The position numbers and the translations under genes were made by a program. DNA of 64,000 bases from JAWVFM01 sp963841455 (GTDB lineage: Bacteria; Actinomycetota; Thermoleophilia; Solirubrobacterales; 70-9): contig CAWJCU010000017.1 in the NCBI GenBank assembly GCA_963841455.1, positions 246,681 to 310,680 of the forward strand. Reading direction: 5' to 3'. Shown piece by piece: positions 18,737 through 27,830 of the stretch. The first letter of the stretch is position 1; each line of letters begins with the position of its first letter. The notes beneath the pieces were generated by a model. The model was not told the origin of the DNA and ran no database searches. It was given only the letters and a program-made list of their open reading frames with translations.

Positions 18737-19495
18737 TCAGCTGAGCTCAGCGAGCACGGCCTCGAGCTCCGCGACCACGTCCCCGTCGAGGCGCGCAGCG
18801 GCGACGGAGTCGTACGGCGTCGGCCCCTGGGTGACGATCGCGACCTGGCCCCCGCCGGCGAGCGTCAGCTCGGGCAGCCCCGCCACCGGGTAGACCTCCA
18901 GCGAGGAGCCGATACAGAGGAGAAGGTCAGCGCGCTCACAGAGGGTGCGGGCCTGCGTAATCGCGGACTCGGGCAGGAGCTCGCCGAAGAGCACGACGTC
19001 GGGCTTCACCTTGCCCATGCACCCGGGACAGGTGGCGACCCCGTCCTCGTCGAACAGCCCGTCCACCTGATCGAGGTCGAACCGAGCTCCGCACGTGGTG
19101 CAGCTCGAGGTGGCGATCGAGCCGTGCATCTCGACGATCCGCTCGGAGCCCGCGCGGCGGTGCAGCCGATCGATGTTCTGCGTGATCACCCCCTCGAGCA
19201 GCCCGCGGCGCTCGAGCTCGGCCAGCGCGCCGTGGGCTGGGTTCGGGTCCTTGTCGGCGAGGGTGTCGAAGCGCGGCCGGTAGTAGTCCCAGAACCCCTT
19301 CGTGTCGCGGTGGAATGCATCGATGTGAGCCACCTTCATCGGGTCGACCTTCGTCCACAGGCCAGTGCCTGGCGAGCGGAAGTCGGGGATGCCCGAGGGC
19401 ACCGAGATGCCGGCGCCGGTGAGGGCGACCGTGGAGCCCGACGCCTGGATCAGCTCGGCGAGCTGATGTGCTTCCGTTGCTACTTGCCCGACCAC
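18737..19495 (-). CDS. cobB: NAD-dependent protein deacylase (sirtuin)
   Basis: A 252-residue Sir2 protein that removes acyl groups from lysines using NAD+. Motifs seen: GAGISVPSGIPDFRSPGTGLW (NAD binding, residues about 23-43), TQNIDRLHRRAG and the catalytic HGS in VEMHGSIATSSC, four zinc cysteines (CTTC ... CPGC), and the C-terminal GSSLEVYPVAGLP. The start overlaps the end of the fatty-acid oxidation fusion gene by 16 bases. That coupling suggests control of acyl-CoA enzymes by deacylation, as known for acyl-CoA synthetases; this link is inference. Confidence 0.93.
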   Translation of the reverse strand: MVGQVATEAHQLAELIQASGSTVALTGAGISVPSGIPDFRSPGTGLWTKVDPMKVAHIDAFHRDTKGFWDYYRPRFDTLADKDPNPAHGALAELERRGLLEGVITQNIDRLHRRAGSERIVEMHGSIATSSCTTCGARFDLDQVDGLFDEDGVATCPGCMGKVKPDVVLFGELLPESAITQARTLCERADLLLCIGSSLEVYPVAGLPELTLAGGGQVAIVTQGPTPYDSVAAARLDGDVVAELEAVLAELS

Positions 19496-21480
19496 TTGGG
19501 CGTGCGCTTGCCGAGGAAGGCGCCGATACCCTCCTTCGCATCATCGGAGAGGAAGGCCTTGGCGAAACCCTCCTTCTCGGCCTCGATGCCCTCGTCCAGA
19601 TCGCCCTTGTGCGAGACGGTCTTGACCTGCTCCACCGCCATGGGCGCCTGGGACGCGAGCTTGCGCGCCCATCCGAGCGCCGTGTCGAAGAGCTCGTGGT
19701 CGGGGACGATGCGGGTCGCGAGCCCGTGCTCGAACGCATCGGAGGCGGTGATCGCGTCGCCCACCAGGTTCATCTCGAGCGCCTTGCCGGGCCCGACCAG
19801 ACGCGGCAGCCGCTGGGTGCCTCCGAAGCCGGGGATGATCCCGAGCTTGATCTCCGGCTGGCCGAAGATGGCCGAGCTCGCGGCAATGCGGAAGTCGCAG
19901 GCCATGGCGAGCTCGCAGCCGCCGCCGAAGGCGAGCGAGTTGACGGCCGCAATGGTTGCGATCCGCCCCGAGCCCAGCTCGCGAAGTAGGTTGTGGCCGC
20001 CCGCCGAGACCTTCGCCCCCTCGGCGGGATCGAACTGGGTGAACGCCTTGATGTCGGCGCCCGCGGAGAACACCACGGGGATCGCGGAACACACCAGCAG
20101 GGCCCGCACCTCGCCCTCCTCATTGATCTTCTTCCACACCGAGCCAAGGTCCTCGATCACCTGCGGCGAGATCGCGTTCATGGGCGGGTTCGCGAGCCAG
20201 GCGATGGCGACGCCGTCGCCGCGGGTTTCGAGCTTCACGGTCTCGGCCTGGTCGCCCGCGTCGGCCTGCGGGTACGCGTAGAAGCCCTGGCCGGCCTTCT
20301 GGCCGAGCCGGCCCTGAGCAACGAGCCGCTTGAGCGTCCGGGGCGGAGTGAAGCGCTCGCCCTTCTCGGTGGCCAGCTTCTCGAGCTTCTCGTAGGTGGT
20401 GTCGAGGCCGTCGAGATCGGCCTTCATGAACGGGGGAAAGATCCCGCGCCGGGGGTCCATGCCGGCGCCGGCCATCATCCCGAGGTCGATCTCGCGCGTG
20501 GAGCACACCCCCTCCTCGAGGAGGAGACACGCCTCCACCAGGGCCTTCAGGGTGAAGAGCTCCGCCAGGTCCTCGGGTGGGTCCGCGTCACCCGGGACCT
20601 GCGGCTCGCCGTCCTTGTACAGGCCCTCGCCACCGGTCTTCGCCCCAAGCTTGCCCTCCTCCACGAGCTTCTTCATCCCCTGATGCACGTAGAAACTGTC
20701 GCCGTAGGACTCGCGGAGGTGCTCGGCGACGTGGACGATCGTGTCGAGGCCGAGCAGGTCGCCGAGAATGAACGGGCCCATCGGAGCGGTGTTCGCCGCC
20801 GCCACGCCTTCGTCAATCTTGTTGATCGACAGGCCGTGCTCCTCCTGCTCGCGCCAGATCTCGCCGACGGCCGAGTTGAGGATGCGGTTGACGACGAAGC
20901 CGGGAACTTCAGCGCAGGTGATCGGCTGCTTTCGGATCGTCTGGGCGAAGTTGATGGCCGCCTCGACCGTCTCCTCCGAGGTGTCCTCGCCCTCCACGAT
21001 CTCGAGCAGCGGCATCACCGAGGCTGGATAGAAGAAGTGGAAGCCGACGACCTTGTCGGGCCGCAGCGTCGCCTCGCCCATCTCGGTGATCGAGAGCGAT
21101 GACGTGTTGGACGCGAGGACGGCGTGACCGGGCGTCGCCTCATCGAGCTCGGCGAACACCTGCTGCTTGATCTCCATCTTCTCGGGCGCCGCCTCGACCA
21201 CGAAGTCGACGTCGCCGAACGCCTCGTAGCTGGTCGCGCCGGTGATGAGGCCCAGCACCTCGTCGAGGCGCGCGTCGGCCTGCTCCTGGGTCAGCTTCTC
21301 CTTCTTGACGAGGCTCCCGAGCTGGCGCTCGGTTACCTCGCGCGCCTTCTGGAGCCCGGCGTCGACGAACTTCTGGTCGATGTCCTTGAGCACAACCGGG
21401 ACGTCTGCATTGGCGATCGCCTGTGCGATCTCGCCGCCCATCGTCCCGGCGCCGACGACGGCGGCCTTGAATACGAACAA
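19480..21480 (-). CDS. 3-hydroxyacyl-CoA dehydrogenase / enoyl-CoA hydratase fusion
   Basis: A 666-residue beta-oxidation enzyme. The N-terminal half is 3-hydroxyacyl-CoA dehydrogenase (VVGAGTMGGEIAQAI at residue 9; catalytic histidine in VGFHFFYPASVMPLLEIVEG), followed by two C-terminal 3HCDH helical domains. The last ~240 residues are an enoyl-CoA hydratase/isomerase (oxyanion hole AFGGGCELAMACDFRIA; acidic residue in GQPEIKLGIIPGFGGTQRLP). The order is opposite to E. coli FadB. It would catalyse two consecutive steps of the fatty acid cycle. Co-directional with cobB downstream. Confidence 0.93.
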   Translation of the reverse strand: MFVFKAAVVGAGTMGGEIAQAIANADVPVVLKDIDQKFVDAGLQKAREVTERQLGSLVKKEKLTQEQADARLDEVLGLITGATSYEAFGDVDFVVEAAPEKMEIKQQVFAELDEATPGHAVLASNTSSLSITEMGEATLRPDKVVGFHFFYPASVMPLLEIVEGEDTSEETVEAAINFAQTIRKQPITCAEVPGFVVNRILNSAVGEIWREQEEHGLSINKIDEGVAAANTAPMGPFILGDLLGLDTIVHVAEHLRESYGDSFYVHQGMKKLVEEGKLGAKTGGEGLYKDGEPQVPGDADPPEDLAELFTLKALVEACLLLEEGVCSTREIDLGMMAGAGMDPRRGIFPPFMKADLDGLDTTYEKLEKLATEKGERFTPPRTLKRLVAQGRLGQKAGQGFYAYPQADAGDQAETVKLETRGDGVAIAWLANPPMNAISPQVIEDLGSVWKKINEEGEVRALLVCSAIPVVFSAGADIKAFTQFDPAEGAKVSAGGHNLLRELGSGRIATIAAVNSLAFGGGCELAMACDFRIAASSAIFGQPEIKLGIIPGFGGTQRLPRLVGPGKALEMNLVGDAITASDAFEHGLATRIVPDHELFDTALGWARKLASQAPMAVEQVKTVSHKGDLDEGIEAEKEGFAKAFLSDDAKEGIGAFLGKRTPKWSGK

Positions 21481-21505
21481 GCTTCCCTCCGGAGATTGAC
21501 AAACA

Positions 21506-21560
21506 CTTGCGGGCGCCGTCGGCGCCCTTACACGCTGCTTTCGGGGCTAACGCCCCTCAG
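21506..21560 (-). repeat. Two-hairpin intergenic element, copy 2 of 3
   Basis: On the minus strand this lies 20 bases after the stop of the SRPBCC gene. Hairpin one is GGGGC-GTTA-GCCCC, the linker GAAAGCAGCGTGTAA, hairpin two GGGCGCC-GAC-GGCGCCC, ending GCAAG. Compared with copy 1 the A-U pair in stem two is replaced by G-C, a paired change. It also lies in the leader of the beta-oxidation fusion gene. Confidence 0.75.
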
Positions 21561-21579
21561 GACATGCCCGCGCGGAAGG

Positions 21580-22020
21580 CTATCGGCCTTCAAGCTCGGC
21601 CCGGAGCGCCGTCAGCGAGCGGGTGAGCGAGGCTGCCATCTGCGAGCGCACGAAGAACAGGTCCGCGGCGCGGGCGAATAAGCCGCGGGCGCGGAGAGCG
21701 TAGGTGAGCTCCTGGCGAATGAGCGTGCCGCCGGCCGTCGGCTGGAACGTCGTCACGAGCTCGCCCTCGGCCTCGGGATCCGAGAACGCGACCGCGTGGC
21801 GGTGCCGCGGCTCGTGCTCGGCGACGCGCTCGGTGACCTCGCCCCGCCCGGCACGCCCCGAGCGCCACACGAGCGTCCCGCCCACCTGTGGGTAGCCGTC
21901 GGAGGAGACCACCGATGCGAGCTGGTCGACCCACTCGCGCCAGCGACCGGCATCGAAGTAGAGGTCCCAGACTGCGGCCGGCTCCGCCGCGATCTCCATC
22001 TCAGCGCCGACCGTTGCCAT
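21580..22020 (-). CDS. SRPBCC family protein
   Basis: A 146-residue START/SRPBCC-fold protein (polyketide cyclase/dehydrase-like). The N-terminus (VGAEMEIAAEPAAVWDLYFD) is the typical first strand plus helix, followed by strands such as ERVAEHEPRHRHAVAF and GGTLIRQELTYAL and a long C-terminal helix. Such proteins bind hydrophobic ligands; the ligand is unknown. Its start overlaps the PadR regulator gene by 20 bases, so both are expressed together, a common regulator/SRPBCC pairing. Confidence 0.82.
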   Translation of the reverse strand: MATVGAEMEIAAEPAAVWDLYFDAGRWREWVDQLASVVSSDGYPQVGGTLVWRSGRAGRGEVTERVAEHEPRHRHAVAFSDPEAEGELVTTFQPTAGGTLIRQELTYALRARGLFARAADLFFVRSQMAASLTRSLTALRAELEGR

Positions 22021-22456
22021 AGACCTCCTTCCTGATGAGGGTCAGCGAGCGCGCGATCGAGTCGAGGAAGGGCTCGAGCTCGGCGACCAGCCGCCGGTAC
22101 TCGCGGCGCCCGCCGGCCGTGATCGAGTAGTAGCGGCGGGTGCGGCGGTCGGGGTGCTCCCAGCGGCCCTCGATCATTCCCCGCGCCTCGAGGTCGCGCA
22201 GCAGCGGGTACATCGTGTTCGGGTTCACCGACAAGACGCCGCCGGTCATCGACTCGATCTCCTCGATCAGCCGGTTGCCGTAGCCGGGCTCGGCGTTGAG
22301 AAGGTGCAGCACGAGCATCGGCACGACGTCGCGGCGGCGCACCTCGCCGCCGAACACCTCGAGGGCCCCCGCCGTCGCCTGCCCGGCTCGGCGCCGCGGC
22401 TTGGCAGCCCCGCGCTCGCGGGCGGCACGAGCAGCGCGCGCAACCGGATCGGTCAC
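22001..22456 (-). CDS. PadR family transcriptional regulator
   Basis: A 151-residue winged-helix regulator. After a basic N-terminal extension, the PadR domain runs from about residue 40: VPMLVLHLLNAEPGYGNRLI, then NPNTMYPLLRDLEARGMIEG with the recognition helix and RRYYSITAGGRREYRRLV wing. A C-terminal helix serves for dimerisation. PadR proteins usually repress neighbouring genes in response to small molecules or stress. Overlaps the SRPBCC gene, its most likely target. Confidence 0.9.
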   Translation of the reverse strand: MTDPVARAARAARERGAAKPRRRAGQATAGALEVFGGEVRRRDVVPMLVLHLLNAEPGYGNRLIEEIESMTGGVLSVNPNTMYPLLRDLEARGMIEGRWEHPDRRTRRYYSITAGGRREYRRLVAELEPFLDSIARSLTLIRKEVYGNGRR

Positions 22457-22628
22457 AAGCCCTCGAGTTCGCGCTCGGCCAACATCCCGGCTCCCTTAAT
22501 GAGCCTCGCTCACGGCCGCGACTATACGCGCGGGGCCGGAGTCCGCAACAGCCTCAAGTGACGAACGTCACCCAGCCAATCCGGCGAATGGCTTAGGGTC
22601 TTACGTGCTGCCAACAGGAGGAGAGCAG

Positions 22629-22892
22629 ATGGCGAACATGGAGCTTCAGACGCGGAACCAGTTCGAGCGGGTGGACCTGAGCGGCCCCCCGTCGACCGGG
22701 ACCGAGCTTCGGTCCAGGAGGGGCCTCACGATCTACGCGATCATCTCGACGGTGATCCTGATCGTGCTCGGCTATGCCGCGATCCAGGAGATCAGCGGCT
22801 GGGCGGGTGCGGTGGTCTTCGGCGTGATCCTGCTCAACCTGGTCGGCCTGATGATCGCTGTCAGGCCAGGTCGCAAGACGCCCTGGGGCTGA
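22629..22892 (+). CDS. Small membrane protein
   Basis: An 87-residue protein starting at ATG 22629, preceded by a good ribosome site (AGGAGGAGAG). The first 35 residues are hydrophilic; two transmembrane segments follow (YAIISTVILIVLGYAAIQEI, and AGAVVFGVILLNLVGLMIAV), ending in a short basic tail. No family is recognised. It stands alone between the PadR and acyl-CoA dehydrogenase genes on the opposite strand. Confidence 0.75.
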   Translation: MANMELQTRNQFERVDLSGPPSTGTELRSRRGLTIYAIISTVILIVLGYAAIQEISGWAGAVVFGVILLNLVGLMIAVRPGRKTPWG

Positions 22893-22952
22893 GGGCGGTC
22901 GTCGGGTAAGCACCCGGGCGAAAAACGCCGCGCCCGCCGCCGCGACGACGAC

Positions 22953-24179
<1,227 letters not shown>

Positions 24180-24243
24180 TGGCTGGGTGCTCCTCTCGGA
24201 AAGACGGTTGGCTGGTCGAGTTCGCGGCGGACCGACTAATTGA

Positions 24244-24259
24244 TTGACTGGTCAGTCAA
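24244..24259. promoter_or_regulatory. Palindromic operator upstream of acyl-CoA dehydrogenase
   Basis: TTGACTG-GT-CAGTCAA has two perfect 7-base arms. It is 65 bases upstream of the acyl-CoA dehydrogenase start and 76 bases upstream of the divergent membrane-anchored protein. The form resembles sites of TetR-family fatty-acid regulators such as Bacillus FadR. The cognate regulator is not evident in this window. Confidence 0.6.
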
Positions 24260-24334
24260 CACCTGCGCCGGCACAGCTTACCGGAGAATCGAGGCGGCTT
24301 GCGCCGGCCGCCCCGCGCGCCTAATCTTGACCGC

Positions 24335-24805
24335 GTGCCCCCGCTCGCGCTGTCCAACGGCGAGGTGATCGTGGTCATCGTGCTCGCCGCGATCCCGATC
24401 GGCCTGACGGCGTTCGTCGTCGGCGCCCGGAAGGCCTACGACGAGATCGGGAAGGGCGCGTTCGGGCTCGATCGCGAGGCGCCGCCGTCGGGTCTCACCG
24501 GCGGAGGGTCCGCGCCGGTGTCGGGGGAGGCGCAGGAGGCCGAGGTCCGTCAGCTCCTCGAGGCCAAGGCCTATCGACAGAGGGCACGCGGGGAGGCGCC
24601 GCTCGACGTGGACGCCGAGCTGCACCGGCTTCTGAACGAGCCCCAGCAGACCGTCCGGCTCGCCCACGACCGGCAACTCGTCGAGGAGGTGCGCCAGCTC
24701 GTCGAGGCTCGAAACGCGCGCCGGATGCGGCAGGGAAAAGAGCCGCTCGAGGTCGACGCCGAGGTCGAGCGACAGCTGCGCGACCTGGAGAACCTCGGTC
24801 AGTAG
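24335..24805 (+). CDS. Membrane-anchored hypothetical protein with tandem repeat
   Basis: A 156-residue protein starting at GTG 24335. Residues about 9-29 are a transmembrane anchor (VIVVIVLAAIPIGLTAFVVG). The cytoplasmic part contains two related repeats: EVRQLLEAKAYRQRARGEAP followed by LDVDAELHRLL, and EVRQLVEARNARRMRQGKEP followed by LEVDAEVERQL. The repeats are likely helical hairpins. Function unknown. It is nine bases from the next gene and divergent from the acyl-CoA dehydrogenase. Confidence 0.75.
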   Translation: MPPLALSNGEVIVVIVLAAIPIGLTAFVVGARKAYDEIGKGAFGLDREAPPSGLTGGGSAPVSGEAQEAEVRQLLEAKAYRQRARGEAPLDVDAELHRLLNEPQQTVRLAHDRQLVEEVRQLVEARNARRMRQGKEPLEVDAEVERQLRDLENLGQ

Positions 24806-24814
24806 GATCCGGCG

Positions 24815-25159
24815 ATGGCGGTCGATCCAGATACTCAGCTCGTCGAGCTGGAGGAGCTCCTGGTCCGTCCCGGGACCTACTTCAACCCGCAGACCGAGGT
24901 CGTTGTAGTCGTGAGCGACTCGCCGTCGATCGACCAGGAGATCTTCAACATGGAGGCCTACGAGGGCGCCGAATGGGTCCGGATCGCGGACGACGTGCCG
25001 GTCGACGAGGACGCGCTCGACCGATCGCTCGAGGCATTCCAGACGAGCTACCACCCAGGCGCCGGCGACTCGGTCTCCGAGTCGGCCCTAGAGCAGGGCG
25101 ACGAGGAGTACGACGAGGGCGAGGACGGCCAAGACCCCGGAAGGGAGGACATCGAGTGA
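24815..25159 (+). CDS. Hypothetical acidic protein
   Basis: A 114-residue soluble protein with a compact N-terminal half (LVELEELLVRPGTYFNPQTE, VVVVVSDSPSID) and a strongly acidic disordered C-terminal tail (EEYDEGEDGQDPGREDIE). No domain is recognised. It sits in a short plus-strand operon between the repeat-bearing anchor protein and the cupin; its stop lies immediately before the cupin start. Probably real because of tight spacing and codon bias. Confidence 0.7.
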   Translation: MAVDPDTQLVELEELLVRPGTYFNPQTEVVVVVSDSPSIDQEIFNMEAYEGAEWVRIADDVPVDEDALDRSLEAFQTSYHPGAGDSVSESALEQGDEEYDEGEDGQDPGREDIE

Positions 25160-25555
25160 GTGAGCACACGCATTGCGACGGCCGGCCAAGCCACCGATTT
25201 CATGGCCGACTACGAGGGCTTCGGCGAGATGCTGAGCTTCACCGACGCGCTCGACGCCGAGCAGGTCGCATTCACCTGGAGGCGGATGCCGCCCGGGACT
25301 GGCGGCAAAGGCTCCTACGGCCACCGCCACAACGAGCAGGAGGAGATCTACTTCGTCATCAGCGGGAGCCTCCTCTTCAAGTTCGGCGACCAGATCGTCG
25401 AGGTGGGGCCCCAAACCGCCGTCAAGGTCCCGGCCGACGTCTATCGCTCGGTCCACAACGACGGGCCCGACGACGCTGAACTGATCATCTGCTCGGTGAA
25501 GGGCGACGGAGGGGCGACCGAGCCGGACCTCACCCCGGACTTCTGGCCGGAATAG
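25160..25555 (+). CDS. Cupin domain-containing protein
   Basis: A 131-residue single-domain cupin, starting at GTG 25160 directly after the previous stop. Metal-binding motif 1 is GHRHNEQEEIYFVISGSLLF and motif 2 is GPQTAVKVPADVYRSVHNDG, though motif 2 carries a histidine late (VHND). Small cupins include isomerases, dioxygenases and binding proteins; the role is not evident. Confidence 0.85.
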   Translation: MSTRIATAGQATDFMADYEGFGEMLSFTDALDAEQVAFTWRRMPPGTGGKGSYGHRHNEQEEIYFVISGSLLFKFGDQIVEVGPQTAVKVPADVYRSVHNDGPDDAELIICSVKGDGGATEPDLTPDFWPE

Positions 25556-25653
25556 CCAACCGGCCGCTCTCCAGTCTGCGCCTCCGGCGGCGCAGGGCCG
25601 TCGCGCCGCGCACCGGGACCCTCGTTGCCGAGGTTCCGGATACGCGCCGGCAT

Positions 25654-26115
25654 TTGCGGTTCGCGGCCGCGCACTTCGCCGATCCCCGCGTCGCCGGGTG
25701 GCACTGGCCCGGGCGCCTTGGCGGACCTCGCACGCGCGACCAGGTCCACGAACGCCTTCGCGTGCAGGCGATGCAGCACGCGCGCGACGGCTACACGCTC
25801 TGGATGTGGCGGGAGATCGCTTCCGGCGAGCTGGTCGGCCAGGTCGGCCTCCAGCATGCGGACGTGGACGGCGAGGCGGTGGTCGAGGTCGGCTGGTCGA
25901 TCGCCCCCGAGCGCTGGGGAGAGGGCTTCGCCACGGATGCGGCGGCGGCGTCGCTCGACTGGGGGTTCGACCGCATCGGCCTGCCTGAGATCGTGTCATT
26001 CGCGATGGTCGAGAACGGCGCCTCGATCCGGGTCATGGAGAAGCTCGGCATGACGTATGAGCGTGAGTTCATGCGGGCGGGCTTTCCGCACTCGCTGTAT
26101 CGCTTCGGCTCCTAA
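25654..26115 (+). CDS. GNAT family N-acetyltransferase
   Basis: A RimJ/RimL-type acetyltransferase. The acetyl-CoA-binding core is EVGWSIAPERWGEGFATDAA, followed by the typical IVSFAMVENGASIRVMEKLG segment and a C-terminal GFPHSLYRF. From TTG 25654 it has 153 residues, but the frame is open and coding-like back to about 25560 (TLVAEVPDTRRHLRF matches the expected first strand), with no better start codon. The start is therefore uncertain. Substrate unknown. Confidence 0.82.
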   Translation: MRFAAAHFADPRVAGWHWPGRLGGPRTRDQVHERLRVQAMQHARDGYTLWMWREIASGELVGQVGLQHADVDGEAVVEVGWSIAPERWGEGFATDAAAASLDWGFDRIGLPEIVSFAMVENGASIRVMEKLGMTYEREFMRAGFPHSLYRFGS

Positions 26116-26145
26116 TAGCAGCTAGGAGGGCGGGTCCGCTGCCGC

Positions 26146-26190
26146 GATGCGGTATATGCCCCCGACGCGCTGGATTAGCCGCATCAGAGC
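26146..26190 (-). repeat. Palindromic GATGCGG element, copy A
   Basis: Arms GATGCGG (26146-26152) and CCGCATC (26179-26185) flank an interior that, read on the minus strand, is CTAAT-CC...GGGGCATATA. The same arms and the CTAAT / GGGGCA-TAT interior recur at 42620-42669, and the sequence AGAGC follows the arm in both. It lies between the GNAT and peroxiredoxin genes. Confidence 0.7.
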
Positions 26191-26219
26191 TCCCAAACGG
26201 CCCGACTAGCATCCCTTGA

Positions 26220-26681
26220 GTGCTATCCGCCGGCGACACCGCCCCCGATTTCTCGCTGCCAGATCAGAACGGAAGCGACGTCAAGCTCTCCGACCTTCGC
26301 GGCGGCACCGTCGTTCTCTACTTCTATCCCCGCGCGGACACGCCCGGCTGCACAACGCAGGCGTGCGGGGTCCGTGACCATCGGGCCGACTACGGGGCGG
26401 CCGGCGCGACGGTTATCGGCGTCTCACCCGACCCCACGAGCGCCGTCGCGAAGTTCGCGGAGAAGTACTCGCTCGAGTTCCCCCTGCTCGCCGACGAGGA
26501 CCATGCCGTCGCCGACGCCTATGGCGTGTGGGGCGAGAAGAAGATGTACGGGAAGACCTACTTCGGCGTCCAGCGCGCGACCTTCGTCGTCGACCCCGAT
26601 GGCCGAATCGGCCACGTGATCGGCAAGGCGAACCCGAAGACGCACGACGACGACGTCCTCGCGGCCCTGGCTCAGGCGTAG
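26220..26681 (+). CDS. bcp: Thioredoxin-dependent peroxiredoxin (Bcp/PrxQ)
   Basis: A 153-residue peroxiredoxin that reduces hydroperoxides using thioredoxin. Motifs: APDFSLPDQNGSDVKLSDLR at the N-terminus, the peroxidatic cysteine in YFYPRADTPGCTTQACGVRD, with the resolving cysteine five residues later as in PrxQ, and the C-terminal RATFVVDPDGRIGHVI. The GTG at 26220 gives the normal start just before LSAGDTAPDF. Confidence 0.94.
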   Translation: MLSAGDTAPDFSLPDQNGSDVKLSDLRGGTVVLYFYPRADTPGCTTQACGVRDHRADYGAAGATVIGVSPDPTSAVAKFAEKYSLEFPLLADEDHAVADAYGVWGEKKMYGKTYFGVQRATFVVDPDGRIGHVIGKANPKTHDDDVLAALAQA

Positions 26682-27757
26682 AAGAACGCGATCCCGAGGA
26701 TCGTGTAAACGGCCAACAACTGGAAGCCCTCGAACCAATTCGACTCCCCCTCGTTGGTCACGTAGTTCGCGATCAGCACCGCTAGGAAGACGGCGGCGAG
26801 CTCGAAGCCGTTGAAGACCAGCGGCATCGGGAAGGGCCCGATGAAGAACGAGGCCACGACAAGGACCGGGGCGACGAAGAGCGCAATCTGGGTGCTCGAG
26901 CCGATCGCGATATTGACCGCGAGGTCCATCTTGTCCTTCATGGCGACGACCACCGCCACCCAGTGCTCGGCCGCGTTGCCAACTATGGCCACGACGATGA
27001 TCCCGATGAAGAACTCCGAGAGCCCGAGCGAGTGGGAGGCCGCGGTGAGCGAGCCGACGAGGATCTCCGACATCACGCCGACCGCCACGCCGGCGACAGC
27101 CAGCATCGTCACCGACTTCCGAATCGACCAGCCGGCGACGGTCTCATCCTCGTAATCGGGGTTGAACAGCCGTCGATGCGTGTGAAGCGAGAAGACGAGG
27201 CCGGCGACGTAGGTGATGATCAGGATGCCGGCTACCCAGAGCGAGAGCTGCTCGACGTCGGCGCCGTAGTTCACCTGGACCGAGCCCGGATGCGGTAGGC
27301 CGCGCCCCTCGACGAGCGCGAAGACCGCCGGCATGGTCATCGCGGCCGCGGCGAGCAGCAGCATCGAGGTCTGGGCGCTTGCTGTGGTCCGGCTGAACAG
27401 CTGCTTGGGGCGGCGCAGCCCCCCGAAGAACATGGCCGCGCCGAGGACGAGGAGGATGTTGCCAATTATCGACCCCACGAGGGCCGCCTTCACGACCTCC
27501 TGAAGGCCCTTCTCGAGTGCAAACAGGGCGATGATCAGTTCGGGGGCATTGCCGAACGTCACGTTCAGGAGGCCGCCGATGCCGGGCCCCGAACGCGCGG
27601 CGAGCTCCTGCGTCGCGTGGCTCATCAGCGCCGCCGTCGGGATGATCCCGAGCGCCGACGAGACGAAGACGACCGCGTCGTCCGCTCCCGCCAGATCGAG
27701 CACGATCGCGACCGGGATGAACGGGGTCAGCAGGTATGGCCAACCGAGCGAGCCCAT
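26672..27757 (-). CDS. Calcium/proton exchanger (CaX family)
   Basis: A 361-residue integral membrane antiporter exporting Ca2+ in exchange for protons. About eleven hydrophobic segments are visible. The two alpha repeats carry the signature glutamates: NVTFGNAPELIIALFALEKG in the first half and VAIVGNAAEHWVAVVVAMKD in the second. The start at 27757 gives MGSLGWPYLLTPFIPVAIVL, a first membrane span. The end overlaps bcp by ten bases in convergent orientation. Confidence 0.92.
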   Translation of the reverse strand: MGSLGWPYLLTPFIPVAIVLDLAGADDAVVFVSSALGIIPTAALMSHATQELAARSGPGIGGLLNVTFGNAPELIIALFALEKGLQEVVKAALVGSIIGNILLVLGAAMFFGGLRRPKQLFSRTTASAQTSMLLLAAAAMTMPAVFALVEGRGLPHPGSVQVNYGADVEQLSLWVAGILIITYVAGLVFSLHTHRRLFNPDYEDETVAGWSIRKSVTMLAVAGVAVGVMSEILVGSLTAASHSLGLSEFFIGIIVVAIVGNAAEHWVAVVVAMKDKMDLAVNIAIGSSTQIALFVAPVLVVASFFIGPFPMPLVFNGFELAAVFLAVLIANYVTNEGESNWFEGFQLLAVYTILGIAFFYA

Positions 27758-27775
27758 CTAGGAAGCGTAATTACG

Positions 27776-27808
27776 GGCAAAAAGAGACCCCGGCGAGCCG
27801 GGGCCTCT
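27776..27808 (-). terminator. Intrinsic terminator after the lipoprotein gene
   Basis: On the minus strand the hairpin with CCCCGGC/GCCGGGG and outer AGAG/CTCT pairs is followed by TTTTT. It lies 23 bases downstream of the lipoprotein stop at 27831 and upstream of the exchanger gene. Confidence 0.75.
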
Positions 27809-27830
27809 GACCGGTCGGTTGCGCCCGGGG

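Noticed and set aside
26146..26190. Palindromic element as a twister ribozyme
   Set aside because: The CTAAT loop is suggestive, but the pseudoknot partners and full set of conserved twister nucleotides are absent in both copies.
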